A stretch of DNA of 64,000 nucleotides. Source: Ulota crispa. Lineage: Eukaryota; Streptophyta; Bryopsida; Orthotrichales; Orthotrichaceae. The notes below the pieces were generated by a model. It did no database searches. It was not told the origin of the DNA and saw only the letters and a list, made by a program, of their open reading frames with translations. The stretch spans positions 994,501-1,058,500 of the forward strand of contig OY987246.1 in assembly GCA_963920765.1 (NCBI GenBank), written 5' to 3'. The position numbers were made by a program, and so were the translations under genes. Below, one piece after another: positions 34,328 to 47,089 of the stretch; position 1 is the first letter of the stretch; every line of letters begins with the position of its first letter.

Positions 34328-35458
34328 CGAGAGCTGATGATGGTTTCTTCTCTTTGAATCCACGTCTTTTTCATCCCCTTGCTTGTGTTGCAAGACGAAG
34401 CTGGAAGCGTGCACAACATTGATAACTTCCTGGATAGAATTTCTGAATGACAGCTTTTCTGCATTCTGCTGTAACTGTGAAGATGCTGTTCTGTTAGGTT
34501 AACATATCTTTTATCATTTATTTGACAATTTGCTTGTACTGGAAGTTAGAGTAGAGTTGGTGCACTGCATAAGAGCATCCGAATGCAAGTTGCTACATGT
34601 CCCTGTCACTGGTTCATTGGGACCCAATCACCCTTACTATATCTATTTGGAAAACCTTCGGTAGACCAATCAAGACTCATCTTATTTTGAGAGTCAACGG
34701 AGATTCCATTCCGATGTGTACAGTACAAAAATTCAAGAAAATTTAGTCTTGAAGGGGGGTTTGAAGGATTGTTTGTATTTATCATATATGACAACTTGGT
34801 TTGAGTAAGCTTTTCATATATGTTGGTGTGTGTCAAAGTGTTTTTCAAGTTGCATTGAGGACAATGTTACAGTAATAACTTTGTAGAATTTCAGATAATA
34901 AGTAGCTACACGACAAGAAGATGTGTCCTAATTGCATTGACTCATTTTTTGAGTAAGGTACCTACTCAAACTTTCTTAAAGTAGGTTCTTTTTAGGCAAA
35001 ACCTCCTCCCTTGTGGTCAAGAGGTAATAGGGGGCTTCAAACATCAACTTTTTTAAGTGACTCACATTGCGATTCACCTTTCTGTATTCACTAATGAATC
35101 GTGAGGTGACTCACCTTTGGACTTTACTCCTAACGTGATCCATGTGAGGAGTGAACTTCAGAAACTTACTTTTGTAACTTTGTGGGGTTCATTCACCTAC
35201 GTCCTCAAATCCTGAAACTCCTTTTGCAAAAACTTCCACAAACTCACGGGTGTCCAAACTTTGCAAATGCAAGGGAATGCAAACAATTCACTAGTGAGCA
35301 GAGATCCTCTGAGGTGAGAAGTTCAAAGGCCATATTTTATGTTTGAAACCCCCTAATACATATCCTTGAAATTTTGGTTGTTGAAATAAAATTGTGAAAG
35401 GTGAACATACTAATTACCATCCATTTATCAATTTTGTCTTTGTGCATTGGTAGTGTAT
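34328..35458. other. Intergenic DNA, nothing recognised
   Basis: No gene or shared repeat supported. Confidence 0.5.
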
Positions 35459-35468
35459 GTGTTGTATA

Positions 35469-35880
35469 GGGAATTGATATGTGTACCACACCCTTTCAAT
35501 TACTATACCACACCCTAGAGTAAATTTAAGATTTCCACCTTCAAAAAGCTGAATTTGAGAATTTGGAATTCAGATTTGGACTTAAAGACCATGATTTAGT
35601 CTAGAACCACAAAAAAAGTTGCAGTTCAACAACACCCAATGAAAAAGTTTATCTTTTTTTACAAACAGAAGTAAAAGTAACACTTTTTCCCTAACTAAAC
35701 TTTCTCATTGGGTGTTGTTGAATATTGCAACTTTTTTTATGGTTCTAGACTAAATCATGGTCTCTATGTCCAAATTTGAATTCCAAATTCTCAAATTCAA
35801 CTTTTTGATGGTAGAAATCTTAAATTTACTCTGGGGTGTGGTACAGGAATTGAAAGGGTGTGTTACACATATCAATTCCC
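35469..35880. mobile_element. Foldback MITE, family C copy 3, 10-bp TSD
   Basis: 412 bp with ends GGGAATTGATATGTGTACC and the inverse TTACACATATCAATTCCC. Flanked by GTGTTGTATA at 35459-35468 and 35881-35890, an exact 10-bp duplication. The arms pair almost completely and are very similar to copy 2, so both look young. Confidence 0.88.
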
Positions 35881-35890
35881 GTGTTGTATA

Positions 35891-36536
35891 ATGTACACCA
35901 CTAATAAATTAAGGGTGAATTGAGTGAGAGGTAGTAAGAAATATGTTCTCCTTGTAATGTCCCTTCACTTATATTACAAAAACACCATTGTTTTTACAAT
36001 AAGTTCTATGATATTTCAATTAAGTTTTGGTTTTCACTAAGTCCCCTTTTGCCATTGGAAAATTTCCTTGTAATCTTTAGTGTAAAACATATTGAATTTC
36101 AGTGCCTAATAAATTAAAAAGAAAATGGTACTAATGTCCACAAATCAATTGCTCGTGAAGGATTAAGACCAAGTGTTCATAAATCATTAGAAATGAAAGG
36201 ATACTTTGGGAACAAATTCAACACTCATTCTTTAGCTTGACTCGTCGAAAACATTTCTATAGCATTGTAGCAAACGAGTCAATAAGAAATATAAATTTTT
36301 CAGTTTTAATTTTATCGGTTTTGGTACAGCATTCATCCAAAAAGTTGAACAAGGGTTAGACATGTAGATGAGCCGATATAAGGTACATCATCCGTGAATG
36401 AGAATGTGATGATTGTATCAATCTGTTGATTTTATGAAAGGAGTAAAGTAAGAGGTTGACCTTGTTCTAAATTCGTTAAAATTAGCCCCTCAATGAACGG
36501 AAAGGACGGAGCTTCACTACTTACTGTTAAGAACGC
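35891..36536. other. AT-rich intergenic DNA, nothing recognised
   Basis: No gene or repeat supported. Confidence 0.5.
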
Positions 36537-36770
36537 GATATTCGTTAATTTGGGAAAAATGGTACATTCTGGGACTTTCAGTAAGTGAGTCAGGAAGAGG
36601 TGATCACCTCAAACCGACACGTGTCCTCACTTGAGAGGAGGGATTTGTGAGGGAAAACATCTTAGTGGCTCAGATTGAATATGAAACCTTTGAATCTGGT
36701 TATAAATTAGCTTTTTGAGTTTGAGGGAAAATAAAGTGGGACTCTTGTTTTTCCCAAATTAACAAATATC
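36537..36770. mobile_element. Inverted-repeat element, family P copy 1
   Basis: Ends GATATTCGTTAATTTGGGAA and the inverse TTCCCAAATTAACAAATATC. The interior holds GACACGTGTCCTCACTTGAG and GAGGGATTTGTGAGGG, shared in inverse orientation with 58982-59224. TSD unclear. Confidence 0.6.
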
Positions 36771-36894
36771 ATGTTTAAGGCTAAATTTTACAATTGAAAT
36801 GTTTGCAAAATTGTATACCTCCTTTATATAGAGTAAAGAATGTTGATTCACAAAAAATCTCTAATACCATACAGTTCATTAGTCCTTTGAGCCC

Positions 36895-37622
36895 TTAACC
36901 CCTAAAGGCCCAAGCCCATTTTTTTGTGAAAATCACTCAAAACTGCCACTTTTGGGGGAGTGAGGAGAAATGTAATTTTTCTTTTTTTTGGAAATCCAAC
37001 AGTAAGATCTTGCCCTAGACTATGGGAGGTACTTATGGAAAAAAATTAGCTCATTCTAAATGGTGAGGAGTGAGATATTCACATAAGAAGTGAAAAAAAA
37101 AAGTTTTTTAACTGCTGCCCAGAAATTTCAAAACCCTTTGACGGCTCCTATATCAAAAAAACTACTCTACACAAAGTTGAGGTTTATTTTTCCCATGTAG
37201 AAGACCAAGTTAGGTAAATGTGGGAGAAATTTCAAATGAAATGGAGGTGTGGATCATACTTTATAAAATCTTGCAACGCCGTAAGGTCATGAAATTTGCA
37301 TATACGCTAGGCAAGATTGGAGAATTTATGTAAAATTCAAAAATCTGAATTACTTTGATCCAAATGGTGAAAAACAAGGAGTCTTAGTCTACTAAAACTT
37401 GCAAAAAAAAAAGTCAAAAAAAAAAAACACAAAGAGCTCAAAAAAGTAAAGCAAAAAGTTTTACAAGGGGAAAAAACAATGGAGGTTTGGGAGTCCCATA
37501 CCTACCCACAAACTAAAACTTCTCATAACTTTCATCTCATCTATCAAAATTGAACAATTCAAAGCTTCCCAAATACATAAAAATTTAAAGAACCAATTTC
37601 AAAATTTTATTTAAAAAAGTTG

Positions 37623-37669
<47 letters not shown>

Positions 37670-37874
37670 CCTGATTATCCCTTGTCTTTAAGTTATTCAT
37701 GCATGTCTTCTTCAATAGTTGTCACAATGGAGAAAAAATTATACCCCCACGTAGGTCTTCACATTCCCCACCTTGAATAAAAGTTTCAAAAAATCACGTA
37801 AAGTAGTTTAGCCATAGGTACTTGCCCAAAATCCCATTTGTCCCGCAAGGGGACAATGGGCCTTTAAGGGTTAA
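36895..37874. mobile_element. TTAA/CCC element, family T copy 2
   Basis: 980 bp from TTAA-CCCCTAAAGGCCC to GGGCCTTTAAGGG-TTAA, with exact TTAA on both sides. The interior aligns with the copies at 4.2, 44.6 and 46.1 kb (for example AAAATCACTCAAAACTGCCA, TAGAAGACCAAGTTAGGTA, CTTCTTCAATAGTTGT). It contains an (AT)n microsatellite at about 37628-37667. No intact coding frame. Confidence 0.8.
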
Positions 37875-39978
37875 TATAACAAATATGGACAAAACCTATA
37901 ATGCAAGAAGTGACTTTTTATGTCCCTTTCAACCTTATTCATAAGTTTTTTTATAGAAGCTGTAAATTACAAACAAATTTTACAACATGGAAGACTTCTT
38001 CATTTCTCACATTTTCTTATATGAAAGTCTTTCAAAACTATATGTTTAGTAGGGATAAATGAGACATCGGGTTTAATTTGTAGGAATCACGGGAAGAACC
38101 ATGCTATCATTTACTTGACAATGAGTTATATAAACTCTAGCCTAACTTAATTTACATATTCCACATAATCTAGGTCACATTTTCCACATAATATAAAATA
38201 AATATTCCACGCAACCTAAATTACATATACATTATAATAAAATTGCCATATCCACATTTTTAAGCTTCATATTGCCATATTTGAATACTGAATGAAGGAC
38301 TAATTGCGGGTACAGCTTTTACTGAAATCAAATTTATAGTTCAAAAGCTAGACTTAGGGCTTTTTATTGTAGTTTTAATCAAAAGGGGCAAGCTGGGCGT
38401 GCCCTTTCCTATTGATTTTTCTCAAAGGCAATCAATGAAGGCTTAACCATTCATTAAATTATGTTCAAAGCAATAAAGTATTAGATAAATACATTCTTGT
38501 ATTAGATAAACACGCTAACCATTGAACTGCAATAGTTACTAGAGACTTGGTTTTCTTTGAGATTTTTTTTGTGTGGTTATCAAAAAAGCTAAAATCTTTC
38601 AATTCCTTTGCTTCGATTTTATCTTTTGAAATGTATTTTAAATTTTTGGTTTGCAAAAAACCTCAATGTGGTTAAAATATCAAGCACATATTTGCAATGC
38701 AAGGACATTTAGGGTGTATTCTATGTTTTTGTTGGGCATGAGAACTTGAAGAAATATGCTTAACATGATTCTTAGCATGTTGGACAAACCTCCTTAGCAC
38801 CCATAGTGCAAATATGTCCACATCATGCAATCAAAAAGACCTGAAAATTTTGGACAAAGGAGTCAAAAAAAACTTTTATTTTGATTTCAAATGATCATAT
38901 CATTCAATCTGAATGGTCAAACCTCACAAAACTTTTACTATGTCCTTTTGCATAAACCAAATGCAAGATCCTACACTTAAATTTGTGAAAATTAGGAAAG
39001 ACTTGTTTACATGAATAAATGATAAGAAATGACAGTTTTGAATGATTTTTGAAGAAAAACGGGCTTGGTCTTTTAGGAATTAATAGTACTACTTGTTTAA
39101 AAATACCACATGACATTACATTATGGACCAACATCCAACATGAACAAGTATATCAAAACTCTGTAAGCTTCTGTTCTGACAGGAATTGGTGAAATGTAGT
39201 GCTCAACCTACTAGAAGGGATTTCAAAGTTCAAGAAAAACGTATTTTTTTCAAAGGGACCTTACTTTGAAAATCTGTAATTTTCTTAGGAGGAATGGGAA
39301 TTCTTTTCATTTTTTTATAAGAGAACTGAAAAAAAATTGTGCACGTTGACAGGTGCAAAAAACTTTAATATTCCTATTGCAGCTTCTTCACATGAGAATT
39401 TGATTGGAAATGCAAGACATCACAATGGTCAAAAGCCTATGATTGTTGGGTGGAAGGAAAATGACAGCTTTGAAACCATCGTGAGAAATGCCATCATTCC
39501 CATGTGGACAAAGAAAATTTGGGTAGGAAAAGACCCAATTATTCTATTGTTTATTTGAATTATATATTTGGGGTCGTTATAAGGAGCATTTACTTACAAA
39601 ATTTGAAATTATCAAGTATCATCTATTGGAAAGATTCAATAAGAGAGAAAATTCAATTGCTTACGGCAAAACAAAATTTGTAAGGGGCATGGTTCCCCCT
39701 AGGGCATCTCCACCCAACTTGGAAAACTAAACAATGTTTTTTTTGTTTCTAGTGTTGATCACATATTTTCCCCACATGTCCAACGAGGTGAATCAACATT
39801 CAACCGAAGACAAGTCTTTTTGTTGTAAAAGCAAACAGATTTTCAGTTACTGGTTATTCATCTTACTTTTGTAAAAAGAAAGAAAAGACAATACTTGATT
39901 TTTTTTTTAATTCAAAAGTCTCCCAAACCCATCATTTCTCCGTGCAGGTGGAGTTGCACTTATGGTTGTATCCACACC
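37875..39978. other. AT-rich intergenic DNA, nothing recognised
   Basis: 2.1 kb with only short frames. No gene, RNA or repeat family supported. Confidence 0.5.
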
Positions 39979-40558
39979 TTAACCCGTAAATGATGTTGTA
40001 TTGTATTGTATACGCTCTCTTGTGTTGTAAACAGATGGGGTACTGGGATAACATATGAATTCCATTAGAATTATAAATTTAAAGCCAAGTGACAAACATA
40101 CTACTACAGTGGTGCTTGGTTAGCGTCAACCTTTGTAAGAGCAACAAATGGATAGGATCACAACCCCACTCCCCTTTTGCTCATAAGCATGTATTATGAG
40201 CTTGGTGAAGGTCAAGTGCTTGCATATGGCCAACGTTTTCTTTTCATCAATGCCCATTTTGACTCAGCAGTTAGAAAGGCGTTTGGTTAGTGTACCAAAA
40301 GCAAGGGTGGGAAAGCACCTCCAAAGATACAACCCCTAAAATTAGGGAAAGTAATATAAATGGAGTGTTTGTTTATGACCGATGCTTGAATAAGGTCAAC
40401 ACTCTTTCTACAAGCCCAAAGTGTCAACGATAACCAAGCACCACTTTAGTCACCTAAGATTTTTGAGAAATTGTCACAAAATCATTTTTTCAAGTACTAA
40501 ATAATTCTTATATGAATACAACAAACACTTTTGATAGGCAACATCCGTTAGGGGTTAA
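39979..40558. mobile_element. TTAA/CCC element T9 with nested inverted repeat
   Basis: 580 bp from TTAA-CCCGTAAATGATGTTG to CAACATCCGTTAGGGG-TTAA. Inside, 40104-40447 has its own inverted ends, CTACAGTGGTGCTTGGTTA and TAACCAAGCACCACTTTAG, so a second small element appears to have inserted into T9. No TSD was resolved for the inner element. Confidence 0.65.
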
Positions 40559-40855
40559 CCTAACATAGGTCACTGCCCTTTCTTTTTCACACCAAATGTT
40601 AACCTAACATGGGTTACTGCACTCTCCATTCACACCCAAGGTTACCCCAACACGAGTCGCTCCTTTCTGCGTCGATATTCTGCAAATTTTAATCAAACGG
40701 TCGATAAATCAAGATGGCGAGCATGCGACACTTGGAGGGATATGGGCCACGTAGGTTGCGGGGCCAGTAACTGGACTTACGCATTGACATGGCCCCTGCT
40801 ACGTCCTACCAAACCTATTAAACAATATCCATTCTAAGCCAGCCGTACTTGGTTC

Positions 40856-41103
40856 TTAACCCTTGAGCGCCCAGGCTATATTCACTCAAATCCACACCCT
40901 TGTGTATTTTGTCCAATAAAAGTATTACCTAAGTAGAGTCAAATATCTTGAATTTTTTTGAGTGGTAGTAGACACATGCCTGAAGGTACATGAAAAAGTA
41001 CAAGTCCTTTGACTGTATCATTAAGAAGAGGATAAGAGTCAAACATGTACATTTTTCAAAACTAAGCGATCACATAGTGGTTGCTGGGGCGCTCATGGGT
41101 TAG
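40856..41103. mobile_element. TTAA/CCC element T6
   Basis: 248 bp from TTAA-CCCTTGAGCGCCC to GGGGCGCTCATGGG-TTAG. Its right flank TTAG (41100-41103) is also the left flank of T7, so the two elements share a single target site. Confidence 0.7.
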
Positions 41104-41870
41104 CCCGTGAGCACCCGAGCCAATTTCATCATAATTAGGGTTTTTGGAAACCAACAACTTTGATGCATCATATCTTGGTCAATGGCATGATTCACAAAAA
41201 GTGACCATTGAAAATAGTGAAACACCTACTTAGAAGAAGGCTTGCGAATTTTGGGAACAACTGACCGTGGGAGATGGGAGATTATAACATTTGATCAAAC
41301 AATATGTGATGACAAAACCTCATTTTTTGGTAGGTAGCTGCTATTTGATGGTTTTTATAAAATTCTATAAGCCTTTGATTCATCTTAAATTTTGTGAGTA
41401 GCAAGATTAGATGTGAATGCACACACTTCTAAATTACCATAAATTGCACTTCTTTTTATGTCAAGTTTTAGGGCTTCAAATGGCTATTGCATGGAAAACA
41501 ATGACCGGCATAATTAATGATGGTTGCCATAATAAGGATTTAGAACATGCTTGAACCCTTGCAAACAACTTTCCGGCTACCACAAAGCTTACACAAGGAA
41601 GCTTGCCAAGGATAATAAGTGGTTGCAGCATGTAAAATGCTACTTGCCACCATGCCCATGTTGCCCCATATGGTATTTCACCAAATCAAATCTCTTGTAG
41701 TGCTTGTACAACAATTTAACTTTCCTCACCATTACTCCATTGACATGGACAACTTGGATGCTTTCATAATTGTAGTTTGTAGCAAGACCAAAAAGTTAAA
41801 TCTAGTACCTCAAAACAAGGCTTTAAATGAGGAGAGGCAATATATGGGGCATTGGGTGCTCAGGGGTTAA
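41100..41870. mobile_element. TTAA/CCC element T7
   Basis: 771 bp from TTAG-CCCGTGAGCACCC to GGGTGCTCAGGGG-TTAA. An 83-codon frame near its right end (41619-41870) runs out through the terminus and is not a recognised gene. The terminal pattern is that of T6 and T10. Confidence 0.65.
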
Positions 41871-42108
41871 TGCCTTGACTCAACTCCTGCTTTAGTCTTG
41901 GACACAACCAATTTGAAGAAGTAATTTGGTAGTTATTTTTATGATGAAAGTTGCAGATTTGTATATTTTAAGTTAGACGTAATTTAATTGTCCTCAGCTA
42001 CCACCAATATTGATAAATAAAGATATAGAACTTTAAATCAAATGTAGGAGAAACTGTCACTTTCAATTTGATGACATATCTAGTCCTTGTAAATTTTCCT
42101 TTTCAATG

Positions 42109-42340
42109 TTAACCCTTGAAGGGGCCTTGGGCTCTAGAGCTACGGTACCAAATACGGTCGCAATCAATATTCATAAGTTTGAATCAACTGGAAATTAAGT
42201 GTTACAATCATACATATTGAAGGATTATATGATGGTGGGTGCATTAGAAAATTTAGAAAGCCCTCAGAATAGCTCAAATATGTTTATACATACGGCCATA
42301 CATACATCCGCAAAGGGCTTTCGTGACATTTAGGGGTTAA
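42109..42340. mobile_element. TTAA/CCC element T5b
   Basis: 232 bp from TTAA-CCCTTGAAGGGGCC to GTGACATTTAGGGG-TTAA, identical in length and orientation to T5a at 21511-21742. Exact TTAA on both sides. Confidence 0.8.
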
Positions 42341-44628
42341 AGAGTTTAATGGTAAATCCAAAACAATGAATTTGTGAAAATATGCGTTTTGAGTATGTTG
42401 ATATCATTGAACCGTCTTTAATGGCTAAATACACCTTTCAAAAACTAGTTTCATTATGTTTAGTTATTTTGTAAAATTGAAACAAAAAGTTTAAAATTGC
42501 TAAGTAACAATACAAAGTCAAAGCATTTAGAAAACAAATCTCTTTAGGCACTACGTAAGCAAGAGTAATTATTTTGCTTACAAGTTAAAAAATTATTACG
42601 ATAGAGTAGTAGGCTTCTTTTTTGAATAAAAACTGGTGTAGTCATTCTTGTTGTTGTAATTTTTACAACTCAACCAATGTTTAACTCCCACCTTTTGACT
42701 ATTTTCTCTTAAATCTTATATTTTTTGAATAAACTGTATGTCTTTACTCAATACTTTGTCCACCATAGGCCAAAATTTAATCAAATCTCTAATCTGAAAT
42801 TTTATCTCATTTTGAATTGATGTCAACATACTAAAAATTGAAATAAAATTTGTATAATTGGCTCCGCACTTGCCATAGTTTGTGAAGTAACTTTAACATT
42901 GAAATTGAAATCCATAAAAAAATTGGACAAGAAGGTTTTTGAAGATGAATTTAAAAGAGAAAATACTCTAGTATTTTTGGAAGCTTTTTTAAACTACTAA
43001 ATCATTTATCTAATACCCATATCAAAGTGGAGTTTTAAATCCTTATAAAAAGAAAATCATGTGTTTGTCTATTTTGGGCTTATATAGGATTTCATCCTAC
43101 AATCAAAATGAGAGGTTTCAACACGGTTGAATACATCATATTTGCAAATCAAACTTCAAGTATGACACCATTGTAATTATGATATTGCATTAAATTTAGG
43201 GAACTACTAAAGTCACACCCAAAATTGCAAATGCCACACCCCATGGTATACTTTGAGCATGAAATGGGAGAATGTAATGCTGATTTTTTTGATTTGGACC
43301 AAAACATTTGTTTCACCTCTATCATTCTAGGGTTAGGTACAATAAAAATGGAGGTGCTTGAATTTGAAACTAAAAACACAAATTTTTTAAATAATTTAAA
43401 CAAAAACATATCAAAAAAGAGCAATGGTGCAATAAATGTTCATCAAAAATCTGTACTTGTTCTTCTTTCTTTCAAGGAGGTGGGAATGCTTTGATTGAAT
43501 GAATGATAGACCACTTGAATAAAAAACAAACCATCAAATTCTCAAATTACATGCTTAGGAGGATGTGATGTTAGCAATTTTGGATGTGGTTTAGTAATTC
43601 CTTAAATTTAACAACTACAGAGGTATATACTTTGAATTGCACACAAGCTTGGACTTGATACTGTATAAGGTTGAACAGTATTTACTTGATTTGGATTCTA
43701 AGTGCGAAAATCCAAGTTTCATCCAAGCCAATGTAAACAACCAAGTGCAAACCATGGTCCGTTAAATTCATGCACCCGTGTCCCTCTTGTTATATAGAGA
43801 AAACTGAATACAAACCCGTAGTTAGTGATGTTATATTTGTTTTCATAAGAACACAACCAAAACCTCCTTCAATAAAAACCACTTCCAAACATGACAACCA
43901 TTCCCAAATAAATGCCAAATGAACTGACCATAGATGGTAGCTCACAGCCAACAAGTCTTAAATATCTACACTTGTGTAGGTTTATTGCATATTAGTCCAA
44001 TTTGTGCACAATTGATACAGTACTGCATTGTTTTCTTATAGTGTAATAGTGTGTATCTATTTTTCCTATTTGATATGAATATTCTTTTCTTCTCTTACTA
44101 TCTTGTATATGTTTTTTGCAAAAGTAAAGAATTGTCATGAACTTATATGCACCTATCTTGTTTTTTTCTTTCAAATTGATCGGTTGTGCATGTATCCTAT
44201 TTTAACACTTCAAATTTCCTCAAGATTTCATTTCTTTTTATGATAAACAATTACAATGGCATGTTATTTCACATACCTACAAAGAAATTTATGTTAGTTT
44301 TCATTTTTATGTGTGAATGTAAAGTACATAATCATGTGTATTTTCTACTCCTTCCTTCAAAACTTGAGGACTTTCCAACACTATGAGTAGAGATCTATGT
44401 AAATGGATATTTTTAGTAACTCATACTACATAAAACCATGGATGCTTTTTTGAATTTTGGATTTTTGAATTTGGATTGTTTGTGTTATATGCTAATTGTA
44501 TTTGGCCAAAATGCATAGATTTGGAATTGCTTGCTCTTACCAAAAATCAATTGCATTTGTAGTTGACATTCTTTCTAATAGTTGAAAATACAATGATTTT
44601 AAATTTAGTGATGCAATCAATAGCTAAC
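42341..44628. other. AT-rich intergenic DNA, nothing recognised
   Basis: The longest frame is 89 codons (43225-43494, plus). It shows no motif and is not called as a gene. Confidence 0.5.
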
Positions 44629-45568
44629 TTAACCCCTAAAGGACTGAGCCATTTTTTCAATGAAAATCACTCAAAACTGCCACTTTTGGGGGGTTAGTAA
44701 GAAGGTAATTTTTTTTGAAAATTTGGGAAATCCAACCATAGGATCTTGCCCTAGACTGGATTAGGTACTTGTGGAAAAAAAACCAGGTCATTCCAAATGG
44801 ACATGAGTGAGATATTTACATCTAAAGCGAAAAGAAAAGTTTTTTTTTCATGCTGCCCCAAATTTTCAAAAGTCTTTGACCATTCTTACATGAAAATAAT
44901 TGCTCTACGCAACTTTGCGCTTTATTTTTTCCATGTAGGAGATCAAGTTAGCTATGTGTGGGAGAATTTTCAAATCAATTGGAACCTCACAACACATACG
45001 AAATATCACTAAGTAAAAAGAAGTAGAGAATGAGTCAAATCATTAAATTGTTAAGAATTCAATTATTAAAATGAAAAATGCAAATCCCAACAGTCATAAT
45101 GTTGTGATAAACAATCTACATCCTTTGGTTTTGTTTTTTTTCCAAAATAATAAAAATTGAGTAAAATAAAGGACTTCAAAGTTTATTTTAGAGTAGAGAT
45201 TTCATAACTGCCCACAAACAAAAACTCCTCATAACTTTCATGTCATTGATTGAAATTGAATGATTCAAAGCTTCTCACCTATAGAAAAATCTAAAGAACC
45301 AATTTCAAAACTTAATTTTAAAAAAAAGTTAATTTTTAAAGAAGTTTTTGGGCTGCTCGGGCGGGTAGTCCTCCCTTGCTTTTAAGATTTTCATGCATAA
45401 CTTCTTCAATAATTGTTGGAATGAGGAAAAAATTAGATGCCCGCGTAGATCTTTGAATTCCCCACCTTCAATAAAAGTTTCAAAAAATCACACAAAGTAA
45501 CTTATCCAAAGGTACATGCCCGAACTTCCACATGTCCCCCAAAGGGACAACAGTCCTTTAGGGGTTAA
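44629..45568. mobile_element. TTAA/CCC element, family T copy 3
   Basis: 940 bp from TTAA-CCCCTAAAGGACTG to CAGTCCTTTAGGGG-TTAA; same orientation as copy 2. A plus-strand frame at 44797-45012 resembles the minus-strand frame of copy 1. Confidence 0.8.
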
Positions 45569-46126
45569 ATCACACTAGTGTGGCCCTGTGCCGTTGGCCC
45601 AATTTTCACCCTCCCATGCCCTTATGCCATATTCTCATGGCACTTGTGGTTAAACTTGTACTTTATTTCAGTGAAACTTGTACTCTACTTTATTTTTAAA
45701 TGGACATCCAAATTATAGTTTACTTAAACTTGTACTCTACCCTATTTTTACACAGAACTTGTATTTGGCCAATCAATGATTTTCTAAAATTTCAATCCAT
45801 AAAAACTTTGAAATTCAATCACTTTCCCACCATAGGCCCAAATGCCACAAAACCAAGCCCGTGCACCCCTCCTTGTCAAGAGCTTTCCAATAGTGCCAAG
45901 CATGCAATGGGGAGACACACAATCTGAGAGATATCAATGTGACAAACAAACAAACATCCAAACAAACAGCCTGATTTAAGGTATAGATACGTGGTAGGAT
46001 ATTGATTCCACTTCTTTACTACATCATTCTATTATAAAACAAAAATAATATGTTTGGACTAACTAAACAACTGGCAGTTTGATCTCATATGGAAAGATAT
46101 CACAAAAACTTTGCATTGGAAGTGTC
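45569..46126. other. Intergenic DNA between two family T elements
   Basis: Nothing recognised. Confidence 0.5.
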
Positions 46127-47089
46127 TTAACCCGTAAAGGCCCAAGTGACCCCTTGAGGACCAAGTGGGGTTTTGGGCATGTACCTACAGTTAAACTAGT
46201 TTATGTGATTTTTTGAAACTTTTAGGGAAGATGGGGAATTCAAAGATCTACGTGAGCAACTAATTTTGTCTTCATTCTGACATTTATTGAAGAAGTTATG
46301 CATGAATAATTGAAAAATAGAGGAGAAGCGGGTAGTGCAATTTTTTTTTTTTGCATTTTTTAAAAACAGAAATTTGAAATTGGTTCTTTAGATTTTTGTA
46401 GATGTATATGTGGGAAGCTTTGAATCATTCAATTCTAATTGATGAGATGAAAGTTATGACAAGTTTTAGTTTACAGGCACGTATGGGACTCCTAAACCTC
46501 CATTCCTTTTGCCCCTTGTCCAATTTGGTACTTTACTTTTTTGAGCTCTATGTATTTGTTTTTTTGACTCTTTTTTTCCAAGTTGTAGTAGACTAAGATT
46601 CCTTAATTTTCACTATTTGGATCAAAGTAATTCAGATTATTGAATTTTACATAAATCCTTTAATTTTGCCTAGTATATATGCAAATTTCATGACCTTACG
46701 GCATTGCAAGATTTTACAAAGTATGATTCACACCTCTAATTCATTTGAAAATTCTCCCACACTTACTTAACTTGGTCTTCTGCATGGGAAAAAAAAACCC
46801 CAACTTTGTGTAGAGCAATTTTTTTTGATATAGGAGTGGTCAAAAGCTTTTGAAATTTTTGGGCTGCATGAAAAAAAACTTTTTTTTCACTTTAGATGTC
46901 AATATGTCACTCGTATACATCTAGAATGAGTTGATTTTTTTCTCACAAGTACCTCCCATAGTCTAGGGCAAGATCTCACGGTTGGGTTTCCAAAAAAAAC
47001 TTTTTTTCCTATCATTCCAGTTATTCCCCCAAAAGTGGCAATTTTCAGTGACTTTCATAAAAAAAAGGGCTTGAACCTTTAGGGGTTAA
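46127..47089. mobile_element. TTAA/CCC element, family T copy 4 (inverted)
   Basis: 963 bp from TTAA-CCCGTAAAGGCCC to GAACCTTTAGGGG-TTAA, in opposite orientation to copies 2 and 3. Exact TTAA on both sides. Confidence 0.8.

Noticed and set aside
43225-43494. 89-codon plus-strand frame
   Set aside because: Antisense frame of similar length, no motif and AT-rich context; within chance expectation.
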